64,000 nt of DNA, taken from Streptomyces sp. GESEQ-4. GTDB lineage: Bacteria; Actinomycetota; Actinomycetes; Streptomycetales; Streptomycetaceae. The notes under the pieces are model-generated. The model ran no database searches and was not told where the DNA came from. It worked only from the letters and a program-made list of their open reading frames with translations. Numbering within the stretch: position 1 is the first letter of the stretch; every line of letters starts with the position of its first letter. This document shows positions 1 through 8,557 of the stretch, piece by piece. Location of the stretch: the NCBI RefSeq assembly GCF_017948455.1, contig NZ_JAFFSU010000013.1:124001-188000 (forward strand). The letters are read 5' to 3'. A program made the translations under genes and the position numbers.

Positions 1-530
1 ACTACCCGGCCCTCGTGGCCGAGGCGGTGGAGGCCGCTGTGGGCGGCGAGCCCATGCGGTCGTTCCTGGTCCACCAGGAGACGACGTTCGACCAGAACGA
101 GGTGCGGCGGCATGTGACCGTGCTCGTCCTCACCGGCAACCGCTTCATCGTCAGCCACACCGACGAGCAGGCGGCCGACAGCACCTCCCCGACGCCGTAC
201 GCCACGACCTCCACCGAGTCGGTCAAGCTCAGCCGGATCTCGTCCGTCGTGGTCAGCCGGGTCGTCGCCAACCCGGAGTCGTACACGCCGGGCACGCTGC
301 CCCGCGAGGTCGTGCTGACCATCGGCTGGGGCGCCGTCTCCCGGCTCGACCTGGAGCCCGCCGCCTGCGGCGACCCCAACTGCGAGGCCGACCACGGCTA
401 CACGGGCAGTTCGACGGCCGACGACCTCAGCCTGCGCGTCAGCGAGGCCGGCGACGGCCCGGAGACGGTCCGCCAGGCTCTGGCCTTCGCCCAGTCGCTC
501 TCCGAGGCGACCGCGGACCTCGACGACTGA
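1..530 (+). CDS. DUF5998 family protein (5' end outside window)
   Basis: The reading frame is open from the first complete codon at position 3, so the true start lies upstream; the internal GTG at 15 is not needed as a start. The remaining 175 or so residues resemble the DUF5998 family, a soluble protein widespread in actinomycetes with no assigned function. It has no signal peptide or membrane segment. A Cys-x4-Cys pair sits in CGDPNCEADHG. The stop overlaps the next start (TGATG), so it is probably translated together with the phosphatase-like gene. Family recognised from memory of Streptomyces proteins; function unknown. Confidence 0.75.
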   Translation, partial: YPALVAEAVEAAVGGEPMRSFLVHQETTFDQNEVRRHVTVLVLTGNRFIVSHTDEQAADSTSPTPYATTSTESVKLSRISSVVVSRVVANPESYTPGTLPREVVLTIGWGAVSRLDLEPAACGDPNCEADHGYTGSSTADDLSLRVSEAGDGPETVRQALAFAQSLSEATADLDD

Positions 531-1726
531 TGGTTCAGCCGGCCTGGGACACCCACCCCGAACCCCTCACCGTCGACTCCGCCCCCCGGCCCGAGTACGG
601 CAGCGGCTCACTCGCCGACCTGCTCCCCACGCTGGCCGCCGGCATGGACGTACCCGGAATGACCGCGGCCATCGCGGAACTGACCGCGGCCGACCGCAAC
701 TGCGTGTTCCTGATCGACGGCCTCGGCTGGGAGCAGCTCAAGGCGCACCCCCAGGACGCGCCCTTCATGACCTCCCTCATCAGCAGCTCGCGCGGGGGCA
801 CGGGCCGTCCGCTCACCGCCGGATACCCGGCGACCACCGCGACCTCCCTCGCCTCCGTCGGCACCGGCCTGCCGCCGGGCGCCCACGGCCTGCCTGGATA
901 CACCGTCCGCAATCCGGCCACCGGCGAGCTGATGAACCAGCTGCGCTGGCATCCGTGGACCGCGCCGCGCCCCTGGCAGCCGTACCCCACGGTCTTCCAG
1001 CTGGCCCAGGACGCGGGCGTGCACGCGGCCCAGGTGACCTCTCCCGCCTTTCAGAACACCCCGCTGACGAAGGTGGCGCTCAGCGGCGGAACATTCCACG
1101 GGCGGCTGACCGGCGAGGACCGCATGGACCTCGCGGCCGAGCAACTGGCCGCAGCCGACCGCGCGCTCGTCTACACGTACTACTCCGAACTCGACGGCGC
1201 CGGCCACCGCTTCGGCGTCGACTCCGACACCTGGCGCGGCCAGCTCATGTACGTCGACCGGCTGGTCCAGCGCCTCGCCGAGCAACTGCCGCCGCGCACC
1301 GCGCTGTACGTGACCGCCGACCATGGCATGATCGACGTCCCCTTCGACGAGCAGCACCGCATCGACTTCGACGAGGACTGGGAACTGCGCGCCGGCGTCG
1401 CCCTGCTGGGCGGCGAGGGCCGCGCCCGCCACGTCTACGCGGTGCCGGGCGCCGAGAACGACGTCCTGACCTGCTGGCGCGAGGTGCTCGGCGAGCAGTT
1501 CTGGGTGGCGTCGCGGGACGAGGCGATCGCGGCGGGCTGGTTCGGCCGGCCCGGGGAATGCGACGAGCGGGTGTACTACCGGATCGGCGACGTCGTCGCG
1601 GCAGCACGGGACGACGTACTGATCATCGCCTCGGAGCGGGAGCCGAAGGAGTCGGCGATGGTCGGCAACCACGGCTCGATGACCCCTGCCGAGCAGCTGG
1701 TCCCGCTGCTCGAAGTACGCTCCTGA
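530..1726 (+). CDS. Alkaline phosphatase superfamily / nucleotide pyrophosphatase-type protein
   Basis: A 398-residue protein with the metal-binding layout of the alkaline phosphatase/NPP superfamily: an N-terminal Asp in LIDGLGW, a nucleophile Thr in the PATTATS segment, Asp and His in ELDGAGHRFG, Asp-His in TADHGM and a last His in GNHGS. These residues would bind two zinc ions and hydrolyse a phosphodiester or phosphate ester. There is no signal peptide, so it is probably cytoplasmic. The ATG overlaps the upstream stop by one base. Its natural substrate cannot be told from sequence. Confidence 0.85.
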   Translation: MVQPAWDTHPEPLTVDSAPRPEYGSGSLADLLPTLAAGMDVPGMTAAIAELTAADRNCVFLIDGLGWEQLKAHPQDAPFMTSLISSSRGGTGRPLTAGYPATTATSLASVGTGLPPGAHGLPGYTVRNPATGELMNQLRWHPWTAPRPWQPYPTVFQLAQDAGVHAAQVTSPAFQNTPLTKVALSGGTFHGRLTGEDRMDLAAEQLAAADRALVYTYYSELDGAGHRFGVDSDTWRGQLMYVDRLVQRLAEQLPPRTALYVTADHGMIDVPFDEQHRIDFDEDWELRAGVALLGGEGRARHVYAVPGAENDVLTCWREVLGEQFWVASRDEAIAAGWFGRPGECDERVYYRIGDVVAAARDDVLIIASEREPKESAMVGNHGSMTPAEQLVPLLEVRS

Positions 1727-1769
1727 CGCCCACTCTCGTAGATCCTTGCCGAAAGGTGCTCGACTTCCC

Positions 1770-2417
1770 ATGCCCGAGCTGGTGTTCTTCTCCGGAACGA
1801 TGGACTGCGGGAAGTCGACGCTGGCTCTCCAGATAGAGCACAACCGTTCGGCGCGCGGACTGCAGGGCATGATCTTCACGCGCGACGACCGTGCGGGCGA
1901 GGGCAAGCTGTCGTCCCGGCTCGGGCTGGTCACGGACGCGGTGGAGGTCGAGGACGGACAGGACCTGTACGCCTACCTCGTCGACCACCTCTCCCACGGT
2001 GGCCGCGCGGACTACGTCATCGCGGACGAGGCGCAGTTCCTCGCGCCGGAGCAGATCGACCAACTCGCGCGCGTGGTCGACGATCTGGGCCTCGACGTCT
2101 ACGCCTTCGGCATCACGACCGACTTCCGCTCCAAGCTGTTCCCGGGCTCGCAGCGCCTCGTCGAACTCGCCGACCGGGTCGAGGTCCTCCAGGTCGAGGC
2201 CCTGTGCTGGTGCGGTGCCCGCGCCACGCACAACGCCCGCACCATAGGCGGCGCGATGGTCGTCGAGGGTGCCCAGGTCGTCGTCGGCGATGTCAACCAG
2301 GCGGACGACATCGGCTACGAGGTCCTGTGCCGCCGCCACCATCGCCGCCGTATGACCGCGGCGACGGCACACGCGGCGGCGCTGTCACCGGACGTGCTGC
2401 CGGTCTCCTCGTCGTGA
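1770..2417 (+). CDS. tdk: Thymidine kinase
   Basis: A 215-residue type II thymidine kinase that phosphorylates thymidine with ATP in nucleotide salvage. The P-loop is SGTMDCGKST at residues 8-17, and the Walker B region is ADEAQF. The C-terminal zinc lasso has a Cys-x-Cys pair (CWCGARA) and a later Cys-x2-His (CRRHH). I chose the ATG at 1770, preceded by GAAAGG, over the in-frame start 24 nt upstream because family members begin MPELVFFSG. It follows the phosphatase-like gene on the same strand after 43 nt. Its stop faces the opposing transporter gene 39 nt away. Confidence 0.95.
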   Translation: MPELVFFSGTMDCGKSTLALQIEHNRSARGLQGMIFTRDDRAGEGKLSSRLGLVTDAVEVEDGQDLYAYLVDHLSHGGRADYVIADEAQFLAPEQIDQLARVVDDLGLDVYAFGITTDFRSKLFPGSQRLVELADRVEVLQVEALCWCGARATHNARTIGGAMVVEGAQVVVGDVNQADDIGYEVLCRRHHRRRMTAATAHAAALSPDVLPVSSS

Positions 2418-2456
2418 CGTGACGTCAGGGATACGAACCGTCAGCCGGTCAGGCAG

Positions 2457-3815
2457 TCAGGCGTCGAATTCGTGGTCGCGGGTCTCCGGCAGGGCGAGTA
2501 GGCACAGGAGGCTCAGCAGACAGAGGCCGCCGGTGTAGAAGCCCAGTACGAGCGGGGAGTCCCACTGGCTGTTCAGCCACGTGGCGATGCTCGGGGCGAA
2601 GCCGCCGCCGAGGGTGTTGGCGAGGATGAAGGTGGCGGAGGCTCCGGTGTAGCGCAGGCGGGCGGGGAAGAGTTCGGCGAGGAAGGTCGCCATGGGGGAG
2701 AACATCAGCGCCAGCAGCATGAGTCCGACGGTGTAGGCGCCGGTGATCACCAGACCGTTGCGCGAACTCAGCGAGGCGTACATCGGTACGGCCCACAGTA
2801 CGGAGCCGATTGCTCCGGTCAGCATCACGGGGCGGCGGCCGATCCGGTCGGCCAGCTTGGCGGCCGGGAGGGTGAGGGCGATTCCGGCCGCCGCGCCGAT
2901 GCTCGCGGCGGTCAGCATCGTGTTCCGGGAGATGCCGAGCGACTGAGGCGCGTACGACAGGCTGTAGACGATCGTCAGGTAGTAGACGGCCGAGCCGCCG
3001 ATCGCCGCGCCGGTGCCGAGCAGCAGCCGGCCGGGGTGCTGCTGGAGGAGCGTACCGAGCGGGAAACGGGACACGGGTGCGGGTGCCGTACGGCCGGCCC
3101 CCGAGCTGAACACAGGTGACTCGGAGACCGTCGACCGCACCCACAGGCCGATCCCGAAGAGCACGATGCTGAGCAGGAACGGGATCCGCCAGGCGCCGTC
3201 CGCGAAGCCGTCCTGGCCCGCGATGTTGAGGGTGGGCAGGATGACGGCGGTGGAGAGAAGGAAGCCGAGCGAGGGGCCGACGTTCGGGATGGCCGCGTAC
3301 AGCGCTCGGCGGCCGGGTGGCGCGTGCTCCGCGGCGAGCAGCACCGCCCCGCCCCACTCGCCGCCCATGCTCACGCCCTGCAGCAGACGGAGCGTCACCA
3401 GCAGTACGGGAGCGAGGAGCCCGGCGGTCTCGTACGTCGGCAGCAGTCCGACGCCGACCGTCGCCACACCCATCAGCAACAGCGAGATGACCAGGGCCTT
3501 TCGGCGGCCCAGTCGGTCACCGATCGTGCCGAACAGTACGACGCCGAGGGGGCGGGAGAGGAAGGCCGCGGCGAATGTGAGGAACGCGGCGAGGGAGGAA
3601 GCGGTGGGGTTGTCGGAGGGGAAGAAGGCGGGGCCGAGGACGAGCGCGGCGGCGGTGCCGTACACGGCGAAGTCGTAGTACTCGATCGTGGTGCCGACCA
3701 GGCTCGCGACGGCGACCCTCGATGCCTGGCCCTTCTCGGCCGGCGATGGTGACGCGGCCGGTCTGGGACCGACGGTCTCGGGATCGGGAACGGTCTGGGA
3801 AGTCGAATCGGGCAT
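2457..3815 (-). CDS. MHS-family (metabolite:H+ symporter) MFS transporter
   Basis: A 452-residue integral membrane protein with about 12 hydrophobic segments. It has the MHS subfamily hallmarks: an N-terminal GTTIEYYDFAVYG segment in the first helix, GDRLGRRKAL in loop 2-3, and a central RLLQGVSMGGEWGG motif. These proteins take up organic acids, betaines or similar solutes with protons. The gene converges on tdk and its start faces the biosynthetic operon across about 550 nt. Whether it belongs to that operon's biology (for example precursor uptake) or to the conserved flank cannot be decided from sequence. Confidence 0.9.
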   Translation of the reverse strand: MPDSTSQTVPDPETVGPRPAASPSPAEKGQASRVAVASLVGTTIEYYDFAVYGTAAALVLGPAFFPSDNPTASSLAAFLTFAAAFLSRPLGVVLFGTIGDRLGRRKALVISLLLMGVATVGVGLLPTYETAGLLAPVLLVTLRLLQGVSMGGEWGGAVLLAAEHAPPGRRALYAAIPNVGPSLGFLLSTAVILPTLNIAGQDGFADGAWRIPFLLSIVLFGIGLWVRSTVSESPVFSSGAGRTAPAPVSRFPLGTLLQQHPGRLLLGTGAAIGGSAVYYLTIVYSLSYAPQSLGISRNTMLTAASIGAAAGIALTLPAAKLADRIGRRPVMLTGAIGSVLWAVPMYASLSSRNGLVITGAYTVGLMLLALMFSPMATFLAELFPARLRYTGASATFILANTLGGGFAPSIATWLNSQWDSPLVLGFYTGGLCLLSLLCLLALPETRDHEFDA

Positions 3816-4363
3816 GGGGGATCACTTCCGGTACGCCCGGAGCGGGGGAACGGTCCGGGTCCAGATGGGGGACGGCCTCGCATGTAACACGAACCGGAGT
3901 GCGCCTGTCACCCTAATCCCGGGAATTCAATTTCAACAAGGATGCCGCCTCGTCCGATTCACCGAACAAGGTCGCCGGGATCCACGAAAGAATAAGAGCC
4001 CGTTGACACGTGGCACCAACAAACAATAAGGCCTCGATGCGGCTGCGAGCAGAGGGTGCCGCCTGAGTGTGTATACAGCACACCGTGCCCACCTTCTGAC
4101 CATTTACTACACGAATCCACCACGAACACCACACCTCGGCGCCGTCAACCCCATCATTCCTGTCAATTTCCTTTCAATATTTTTGCAGGGATCAGCATAG
4201 AAATTCACCCGGGATCGCACCTTGCCAAACCGGAGATCAGCCATGAATGCTTACGCGGGATAGAACTTGAATGTTCTACGACCGTCGTTTTTCGGACACT
4301 TCAATCGAAGCCGCTGCCGGACCTTTGCCATTCAGCCTTTTGGGCTGGGGAGGCGCATTATCC
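3816..4363. promoter_or_regulatory. AT-rich divergent intergenic region upstream of the biosynthetic operon
   Basis: This 548-nt stretch separates the MHS transporter (minus) from the first gene of the operon (plus). From about 3900 to 4360 the base composition is visibly lower in GC than its neighbours and the short open frames show no codon bias, so I read it as non-coding. A sigma70-like candidate is TTGACA at 4003-4008 followed 16-17 nt later by an AATAAG-like hexamer, which would give a leader of about 330 nt. No operator palindrome stands out. A ribosome binding site GGGGAGG lies at 4347-4353 before the ATG at 4364. Confidence 0.45.
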
Positions 4364-5230
4364 ATGCTGAAAACTGGCAAGTCATTGCGTCTACGAAGAC
4401 TGTCGTTGGCGGGTGATGACCGATATCTGTTCGTCCCGCTCGACCACAGCGTGTCGGACGGCCCGCTCGTCCCCGCCGGCCAATGGGACAACCTGTTGCG
4501 GGCGCTGGTCGCCGGCGGGGCCGACGGGATCATCGTCCACAAGGGACGTGCCCGGGCCCTCGCACCGGAGATCCTCAAGAGCTGCGCGCTCGTGGTGCAC
4601 CTGAGCGCCAGTACCGCCTGCGCGGCCGATGTCGATGCCAAGGTGCTGGTCGGCGACGTCGAGGAGGCGCTGCGGCTCGGCGCGGACGCGGTCAGCGTCC
4701 ATGTGAACATCGGCTCGGAAACCGAGAGTCGGCAGCTCGCGGACCTGGGGGCGGTGGCCCGCTCCTGCGATGACTGGGGCATGCCGCTGATCGCGATGAT
4801 CTACCCGCGGGGCCCTCGGATCGACAACCCGCGCGATCCCGCCCTCCTCGCGCATCTGGTCAATGTCGCCGCGGACCTGGGTGCCGACATGGTGAAGACC
4901 TCCGTCGCCCTGCCGCTCGAGCGGATGGCCGAGGTGGTGGCCCACAGTCCCATCCCCGTCCTGGCGGCCGGAGGGTCGCCGGACGGCTCCGACCTCATCG
5001 AGTACGGCACCGCGGTGATGGCCTCCGGCTGTCAGGGGCTGGCCGTCGGTCGCCGGATCTTTTCGGCCCCCTCGCCCGCTTCTCTGGTGGCCGGGCTCGC
5101 GGCGGTCGTGCACCGTCGCGGTGTCGACGGCAGCACGTCGGGGGACGCCGGGCAGGCGACGCGTCCAGCCGGAGGAACTGATGACATGAGCATGACTCAC
5201 TACTCGACGATCGGAGCAGGTGTCGCATGA
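4364..5230 (+). CDS. GriI-type aldolase: C7 amino sugar precursor of 3-amino-4-hydroxybenzoate
   Basis: A 288-residue DeoC/FbaB-type class I aldolase of the 2-amino-3,7-dideoxy-heptulosonate synthase family. In grixazone and related pathways the GriI homologue joins aspartate semialdehyde with dihydroxyacetone phosphate to give the C7 precursor of 3-amino-4-hydroxybenzoate. Asp27-His28 in VPLDHSVSDGP and the Schiff-base Lys178 in ADMVKTSVALP match the family. I chose the ATG at 4364 because MLKTGKSLRL is the usual N-terminus and GGGGAGG lies 10 nt upstream. The longer frame from 4271 runs into AT-rich leader sequence. A serine/glycine-rich C-terminal tail of about 25 residues is extra. It overlaps the next gene by ATGA. 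Confidence 0.88.
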   Translation: MLKTGKSLRLRRLSLAGDDRYLFVPLDHSVSDGPLVPAGQWDNLLRALVAGGADGIIVHKGRARALAPEILKSCALVVHLSASTACAADVDAKVLVGDVEEALRLGADAVSVHVNIGSETESRQLADLGAVARSCDDWGMPLIAMIYPRGPRIDNPRDPALLAHLVNVAADLGADMVKTSVALPLERMAEVVAHSPIPVLAAGGSPDGSDLIEYGTAVMASGCQGLAVGRRIFSAPSPASLVAGLAAVVHRRGVDGSTSGDAGQATRPAGGTDDMSMTHYSTIGAGVA

Positions 5231-6459
5231 GGTTCGCGTGGATCGATCTCCGTGAAGTCCCACGGCCGCAGCTCCAGGCGGTGGTTGACGCGGCCGTCCA
5301 CACCAGGATGGCCGGGGTGCTGGCCACCGATGCCGAGCTGCTCGGGACGCTGCCGCCGACCATCACTCGGGTGCTGGTCTCCGCGGGTCCGGCCGCGGGC
5401 GGCGCGAAGAAGCCGGGTGACAAGAGCGACAAGGAGGTGCGGGGCACCGGGGGCGCGAAGGACACCAAGGACGCCGAGGGCGCCAAGGAGTCGAAGTCTT
5501 CGGCCGCCGCCACCTCCTCAGCCGGTGCCGGAATCGACGTACTGCTGCGGCAGTTCGGTACCCAGGACGAGCTGGACGCGGTCGCCGCGGAGCACCGTGC
5601 CGCCGAGGGTGCGACCGTCGCCGGCTTCGTCGATGTACGGGACGACCGCACCCTGCAGCTCTCCTGCGCGGGTGCCATGGCGTTGCCGTACACCGTCATC
5701 CACTTCGCCGATCCGACCAAGATCCCGCTGGAGATCGTGCTCGCGGCGGCCGAGCCGGCCGAGGGCAAGCTGGTGACCGTCGTCGACGACCTGGAGGAGG
5801 CCGGGATCGTCTTCGACGTCCTTGAGCGCGGCTCGGACGGCGTCCTCTTCTCGCCCCGCAGCGCCGACGAGGTGTTCGCGCTGGCACGGCTGCTGGAAGC
5901 CACCACACCCCAACTGGAGCTGTCCACGCTGACCGTGGAGAGCATCCGGCACGTCGGGCTCGGCGACCGGGTCTGCGTGGACACCTGCTCGCACTTCGAT
6001 GAGGACGAGGGCATCCTCGTCGGCTCGTACTCCTCCGGGTTCGTGCTCTGCTGCAGCGAGACCCATCCGCTGCCGTACATGCCGACCAGGCCGTTCCGGG
6101 TCAACGCCGGTGCCCTGCACTCGTACACGCTGGGGCCCGACAACCGCACCAGCTACCTGAGCGAGGTCGGCTCCGGGATGGCGCTGCTGGCGGTCGGCGC
6201 CGACGGGCGGACGCGGCGGGTCGTGGTCGGGCGGGCCAAGCTCGAATCCCGGCCGCTGCTCGAGATCCGTACTCATGCCGAGAACGGACAGTTGGTCAGC
6301 CTGACGGTGCAGGACGACTGGCATGTACGGGTGCTCGGCCCGGGCGGGAAGGTCCTCAACGTCACCGAGCTGCAGACCGGTGACGAACTGCTCGGCTATC
6401 TGGCCAAGGACCAGCGCCATGTCGGCCTGCCCATCGGCGAGTTCTGCAAGGAGGTCTGA
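5227..6459 (+). CDS. GriH-type (3-dehydroquinate synthase II family) 3,4-AHBA synthase
   Basis: A 410-residue member of the type II 3-dehydroquinate synthase family, otherwise found in archaea and in 3,4-AHBA pathways as GriH partners. Together with the aldolase upstream it should produce 3-amino-4-hydroxybenzoate. Conserved stretches include FSPRSADEVFAL, VGSYSSGFVLCC and PFRVNAGALHSYTL. Residues about 54-101 are a Lys/Asp/Gly/Ala-rich low-complexity insert between two conserved parts, which explains the length above the usual 350-380. The start overlaps the aldolase stop (ATGA) and the stop overlaps the ligase start, so all three are probably translationally coupled. Confidence 0.88.
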   Translation: MRFAWIDLREVPRPQLQAVVDAAVHTRMAGVLATDAELLGTLPPTITRVLVSAGPAAGGAKKPGDKSDKEVRGTGGAKDTKDAEGAKESKSSAAATSSAGAGIDVLLRQFGTQDELDAVAAEHRAAEGATVAGFVDVRDDRTLQLSCAGAMALPYTVIHFADPTKIPLEIVLAAAEPAEGKLVTVVDDLEEAGIVFDVLERGSDGVLFSPRSADEVFALARLLEATTPQLELSTLTVESIRHVGLGDRVCVDTCSHFDEDEGILVGSYSSGFVLCCSETHPLPYMPTRPFRVNAGALHSYTLGPDNRTSYLSEVGSGMALLAVGADGRTRRVVVGRAKLESRPLLEIRTHAENGQLVSLTVQDDWHVRVLGPGGKVLNVTELQTGDELLGYLAKDQRHVGLPIGEFCKEV

Positions 6460-7868
6460 TGGGCGAGCTCGTGGACCTCGTGAATGACGTGGACGACGAG
6501 ATGGGCCCTTTCATCCAGCGGCTGTTCGACGCACGGGACGACGGACTGCCGTATCTGACGCATCAGCAGGAGACCGTCACCCGAGCCGAGTTGCGGGAAC
6601 GGGTCGGCAAGCAGGCCGCGGTCTTCGCCGGATACGGCATCGGCCCCGGCAGCACCGTGGGCCTGCGGACACCGCCCAGCTTCACCCAGGTCGAGGTGCT
6701 GCTCGCGCTGTGGCGGCTGGGTGCCCAGGTGCTGCTCTTCGACTTCCGGCTGAAACCGGCCGAGGTGGAGGCGCTCTGCGCGACCTGCCGGCCGCAGTTC
6801 ATGGTCAGCGCAGGGGTCAACGTCCGGGCGACGTTTGGTTTCCGGTCCGATTACGAGGTCGTCACCGAGTGCCACGGGACGGGGCGGGCCGCGACCACCA
6901 GGCACCGGCTGGTCCAGTTCAGCTCGGGCTCCACTGGGCGGCCGAAAGTGATCGGCAGGACCGCGCGTTCGCTCGCCGCCGAGGTGGAACGGTTCGCCGC
7001 GATTCCCGGGATGCCGGGGGAGGGCGACCGGCTGCTGCTGCTCAGTTCGACCGCGCACAGCTTCGGTCTGATCGCCGGGCTGCTGCACTCGCTGGCGGCC
7101 GGGGTGTCCGTGGTGTTCGCGCCCCGGGTCTCGGCGCGCGACATCCTGCGTACCGCTGTGGACCACCGGATCACCGCCCTGTTCGGGGTGCCGATGCACT
7201 ACGAACTGCTCGCCGCCGCCATCGATCCTCCCGAACTGCCCGAGCTACGGGTCGCGGTGTCGGGCGGCGAGCTGATGCCTCCGGCGGTGGCGGGACGGTT
7301 CGCCGAGCTGTACGGGGTGGCTGTCGGCGAGTCTTACGGGACCACCGAGACCGGAGTGGTCGCCATGGACGCCGGCGGTACGTTGCGGCCGTCGGTCGGG
7401 CGGGCCGCGCCGGGGGTGGTGGTGCGGGAGCACAAGGGTGAGCTGGATGTCGCCCTTGAGGAGTCGCCGTACCTCTTCGACTCGGGTGGCAGTCAGCACG
7501 AGGACGGGTGGCTGCACACTCGGGACCGGGCCACGGTGGACGGCACCGGAGCGGTGCGGGTGCACGGGCGTGCGGACTCCCTTGTCGTGATCGGCGGGCT
7601 GAAGGTGGACCTCACCGAGGTCGAGAACGTGCTTCGGGAGCATCCGGCGGTTGAGCAGGCGGTTCTGGTCCATGAGGGCGTGACCGAGGCGTTCGTTGCC
7701 GTGGCCGCCGGTCATGAGCCTCCCTCCGGGGAGGAGTTGCTGCGGTGGTGCCGGGAGCGGTTGGCGGACTACAAGCTGCCGCGGGTGGTGCGGGTTCTGG
7801 AGGCGTTGCCTCGTACGTCCAACGGGAAGCTGGTGCGCAACGCGGCGGCGCTGCGCTCCGCTGGGTGA
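6459..7868 (+). CDS. Acyl-adenylating ligase, probable 3,4-AHBA:ACP ligase
   Basis: A 469-residue ANL-superfamily adenylating enzyme with P-loop SSGSTGRPK at residues 155-163, the ESYGTTETG motif, HTRDRATVDGTG in place of the usual TGD region, and a C-terminal catalytic lysine in TSNGK at residue 457. It activates a carboxylate as acyl-AMP and transfers it to a thiol. Lying between the 3,4-AHBA genes and two ACP genes, it most likely loads the aromatic starter onto an ACP; that role is inference. Substrate specificity cannot be read directly. Its start overlaps the upstream stop by one base (TGATG). Confidence 0.85.
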   Translation: MGELVDLVNDVDDEMGPFIQRLFDARDDGLPYLTHQQETVTRAELRERVGKQAAVFAGYGIGPGSTVGLRTPPSFTQVEVLLALWRLGAQVLLFDFRLKPAEVEALCATCRPQFMVSAGVNVRATFGFRSDYEVVTECHGTGRAATTRHRLVQFSSGSTGRPKVIGRTARSLAAEVERFAAIPGMPGEGDRLLLLSSTAHSFGLIAGLLHSLAAGVSVVFAPRVSARDILRTAVDHRITALFGVPMHYELLAAAIDPPELPELRVAVSGGELMPPAVAGRFAELYGVAVGESYGTTETGVVAMDAGGTLRPSVGRAAPGVVVREHKGELDVALEESPYLFDSGGSQHEDGWLHTRDRATVDGTGAVRVHGRADSLVVIGGLKVDLTEVENVLREHPAVEQAVLVHEGVTEAFVAVAAGHEPPSGEELLRWCRERLADYKLPRVVRVLEALPRTSNGKLVRNAAALRSAG

Positions 7869-7893
7869 GCCGGGGTTACGCCGGTTGTTTGTT

Positions 7894-7948
7894 GTCTGCG
7901 GGTCCGTTGTGGCCGGTCGCGCAGTTCCCCGCGCCCCTTCGGGGCGCT
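7894..7948. repeat. Streptomyces-type interspersed hairpin element between ligase and ACP genes
   Basis: The 105-nt gap before the ACP gene holds a GGCCGGTCGCGCAGTTCC segment running straight into a hairpin with stem GCGCCCC (7931-7937) and GGGGCGC (7941-7947). I recognise this sequence type as a repeated intergenic element found many times in Streptomyces chromosomes. Here it lies inside an operon rather than at an operon end, so it may stabilise or attenuate mRNA. Recognition rests on memory, not a search. Confidence 0.6.
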
Positions 7949-7973
7949 GACTCCCTCACTGGAGATGTTGATC

Positions 7974-8249
7974 ATGAGTACCTCAACTTTGGAAGACGAG
8001 ATCCGCGAGTTCGTCCTGACCTCTGTCATCGACGAGATGAACATCCTGACCAGCCGTGACGGCATCACGGACGACAGTCCGGTGACCGTCGGTGGGCTGG
8101 ATGTGGACTCGTTGAGTCTTATCGAGCTCACGCTGCGGCTGGAGTCGCGGTTCGGTGTGGAGATACCGGACACCGATATCGAGTCCCTGGCTTCCCTGAC
8201 CCTTGGCGGACTTGTCGCCGAGGTCGTCCGGCGTGGTGCGAAGGCATGA
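7974..8249 (+). CDS. Acyl carrier protein 1
   Basis: A 91-residue acyl carrier protein. The phosphopantetheine attachment site is Ser46 in GLDVDSLSLIEL, followed by the acidic helix 3 region (RFGVEIPDTDI) typical of ACPs. The ATG at 7974 is preferred over the ATG at 7965 because TGGAG at 7960-7964 sits correctly for it. This is one of two ACPs in tandem. With the upstream ligase and the downstream KS it would carry the starter or the malonyl extender. The stop overlaps the next ACP start (ATGA). Confidence 0.9.
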   Translation: MSTSTLEDEIREFVLTSVIDEMNILTSRDGITDDSPVTVGGLDVDSLSLIELTLRLESRFGVEIPDTDIESLASLTLGGLVAEVVRRGAKA

Positions 8250-8557
8250 GCGCGGGAACCACGGCGAGCGACGCGGACCCCGTGCTGTCCGCCATCACCA
8301 CCGACACCGTCCGGGAGCTGCTGTCGGACCGCAAGATCTTCCCCGGGCTGCCCGACGACCTCGGCGAGGACGCCGAACTGGTCCTGGACTCCCTCGGGTT
8401 GGTGTGGCTGCTGCACGTGGTGGAGGAGCGCTACGGCCTGGTCGTGGAGCCCTCCGACGAGGACATCGCCGGGCTGACCTCGCTCCGGCGGCTCACCGAG
8501 CTTCTGCGGGCCGCCCAGACGGACCGGGCGGAGGGAGGCGGCCGCGATGAGCGCTGA
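8246..8557 (+). CDS. Acyl carrier protein 2 (divergent)
   Basis: A 103-residue acyl carrier protein-like protein with the attachment serine at residue 49 in LVLDSLGLVWLLH. The helix II sequence differs markedly from ACP1, and the C-terminus ends in a charged tail rich in Gly, Arg and Glu that overlaps the KS gene by 11 nt. Two dissimilar ACPs suggest a division of labour, one for aromatic starter loading and one for extension. Which one does which cannot be told here. Confidence 0.85.
   Translation: MSAGTTASDADPVLSAITTDTVRELLSDRKIFPGLPDDLGEDAELVLDSLGLVWLLHVVEERYGLVVEPSDEDIAGLTSLRRLTELLRAAQTDRAEGGGRDER

Noticed and set aside
4056..4370. Short plus-strand ORF (104 codons) in the AT-rich leader
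   Set aside because: No ribosome binding site, no codon bias, and it overlaps the aldolase start region. More likely non-coding leader.
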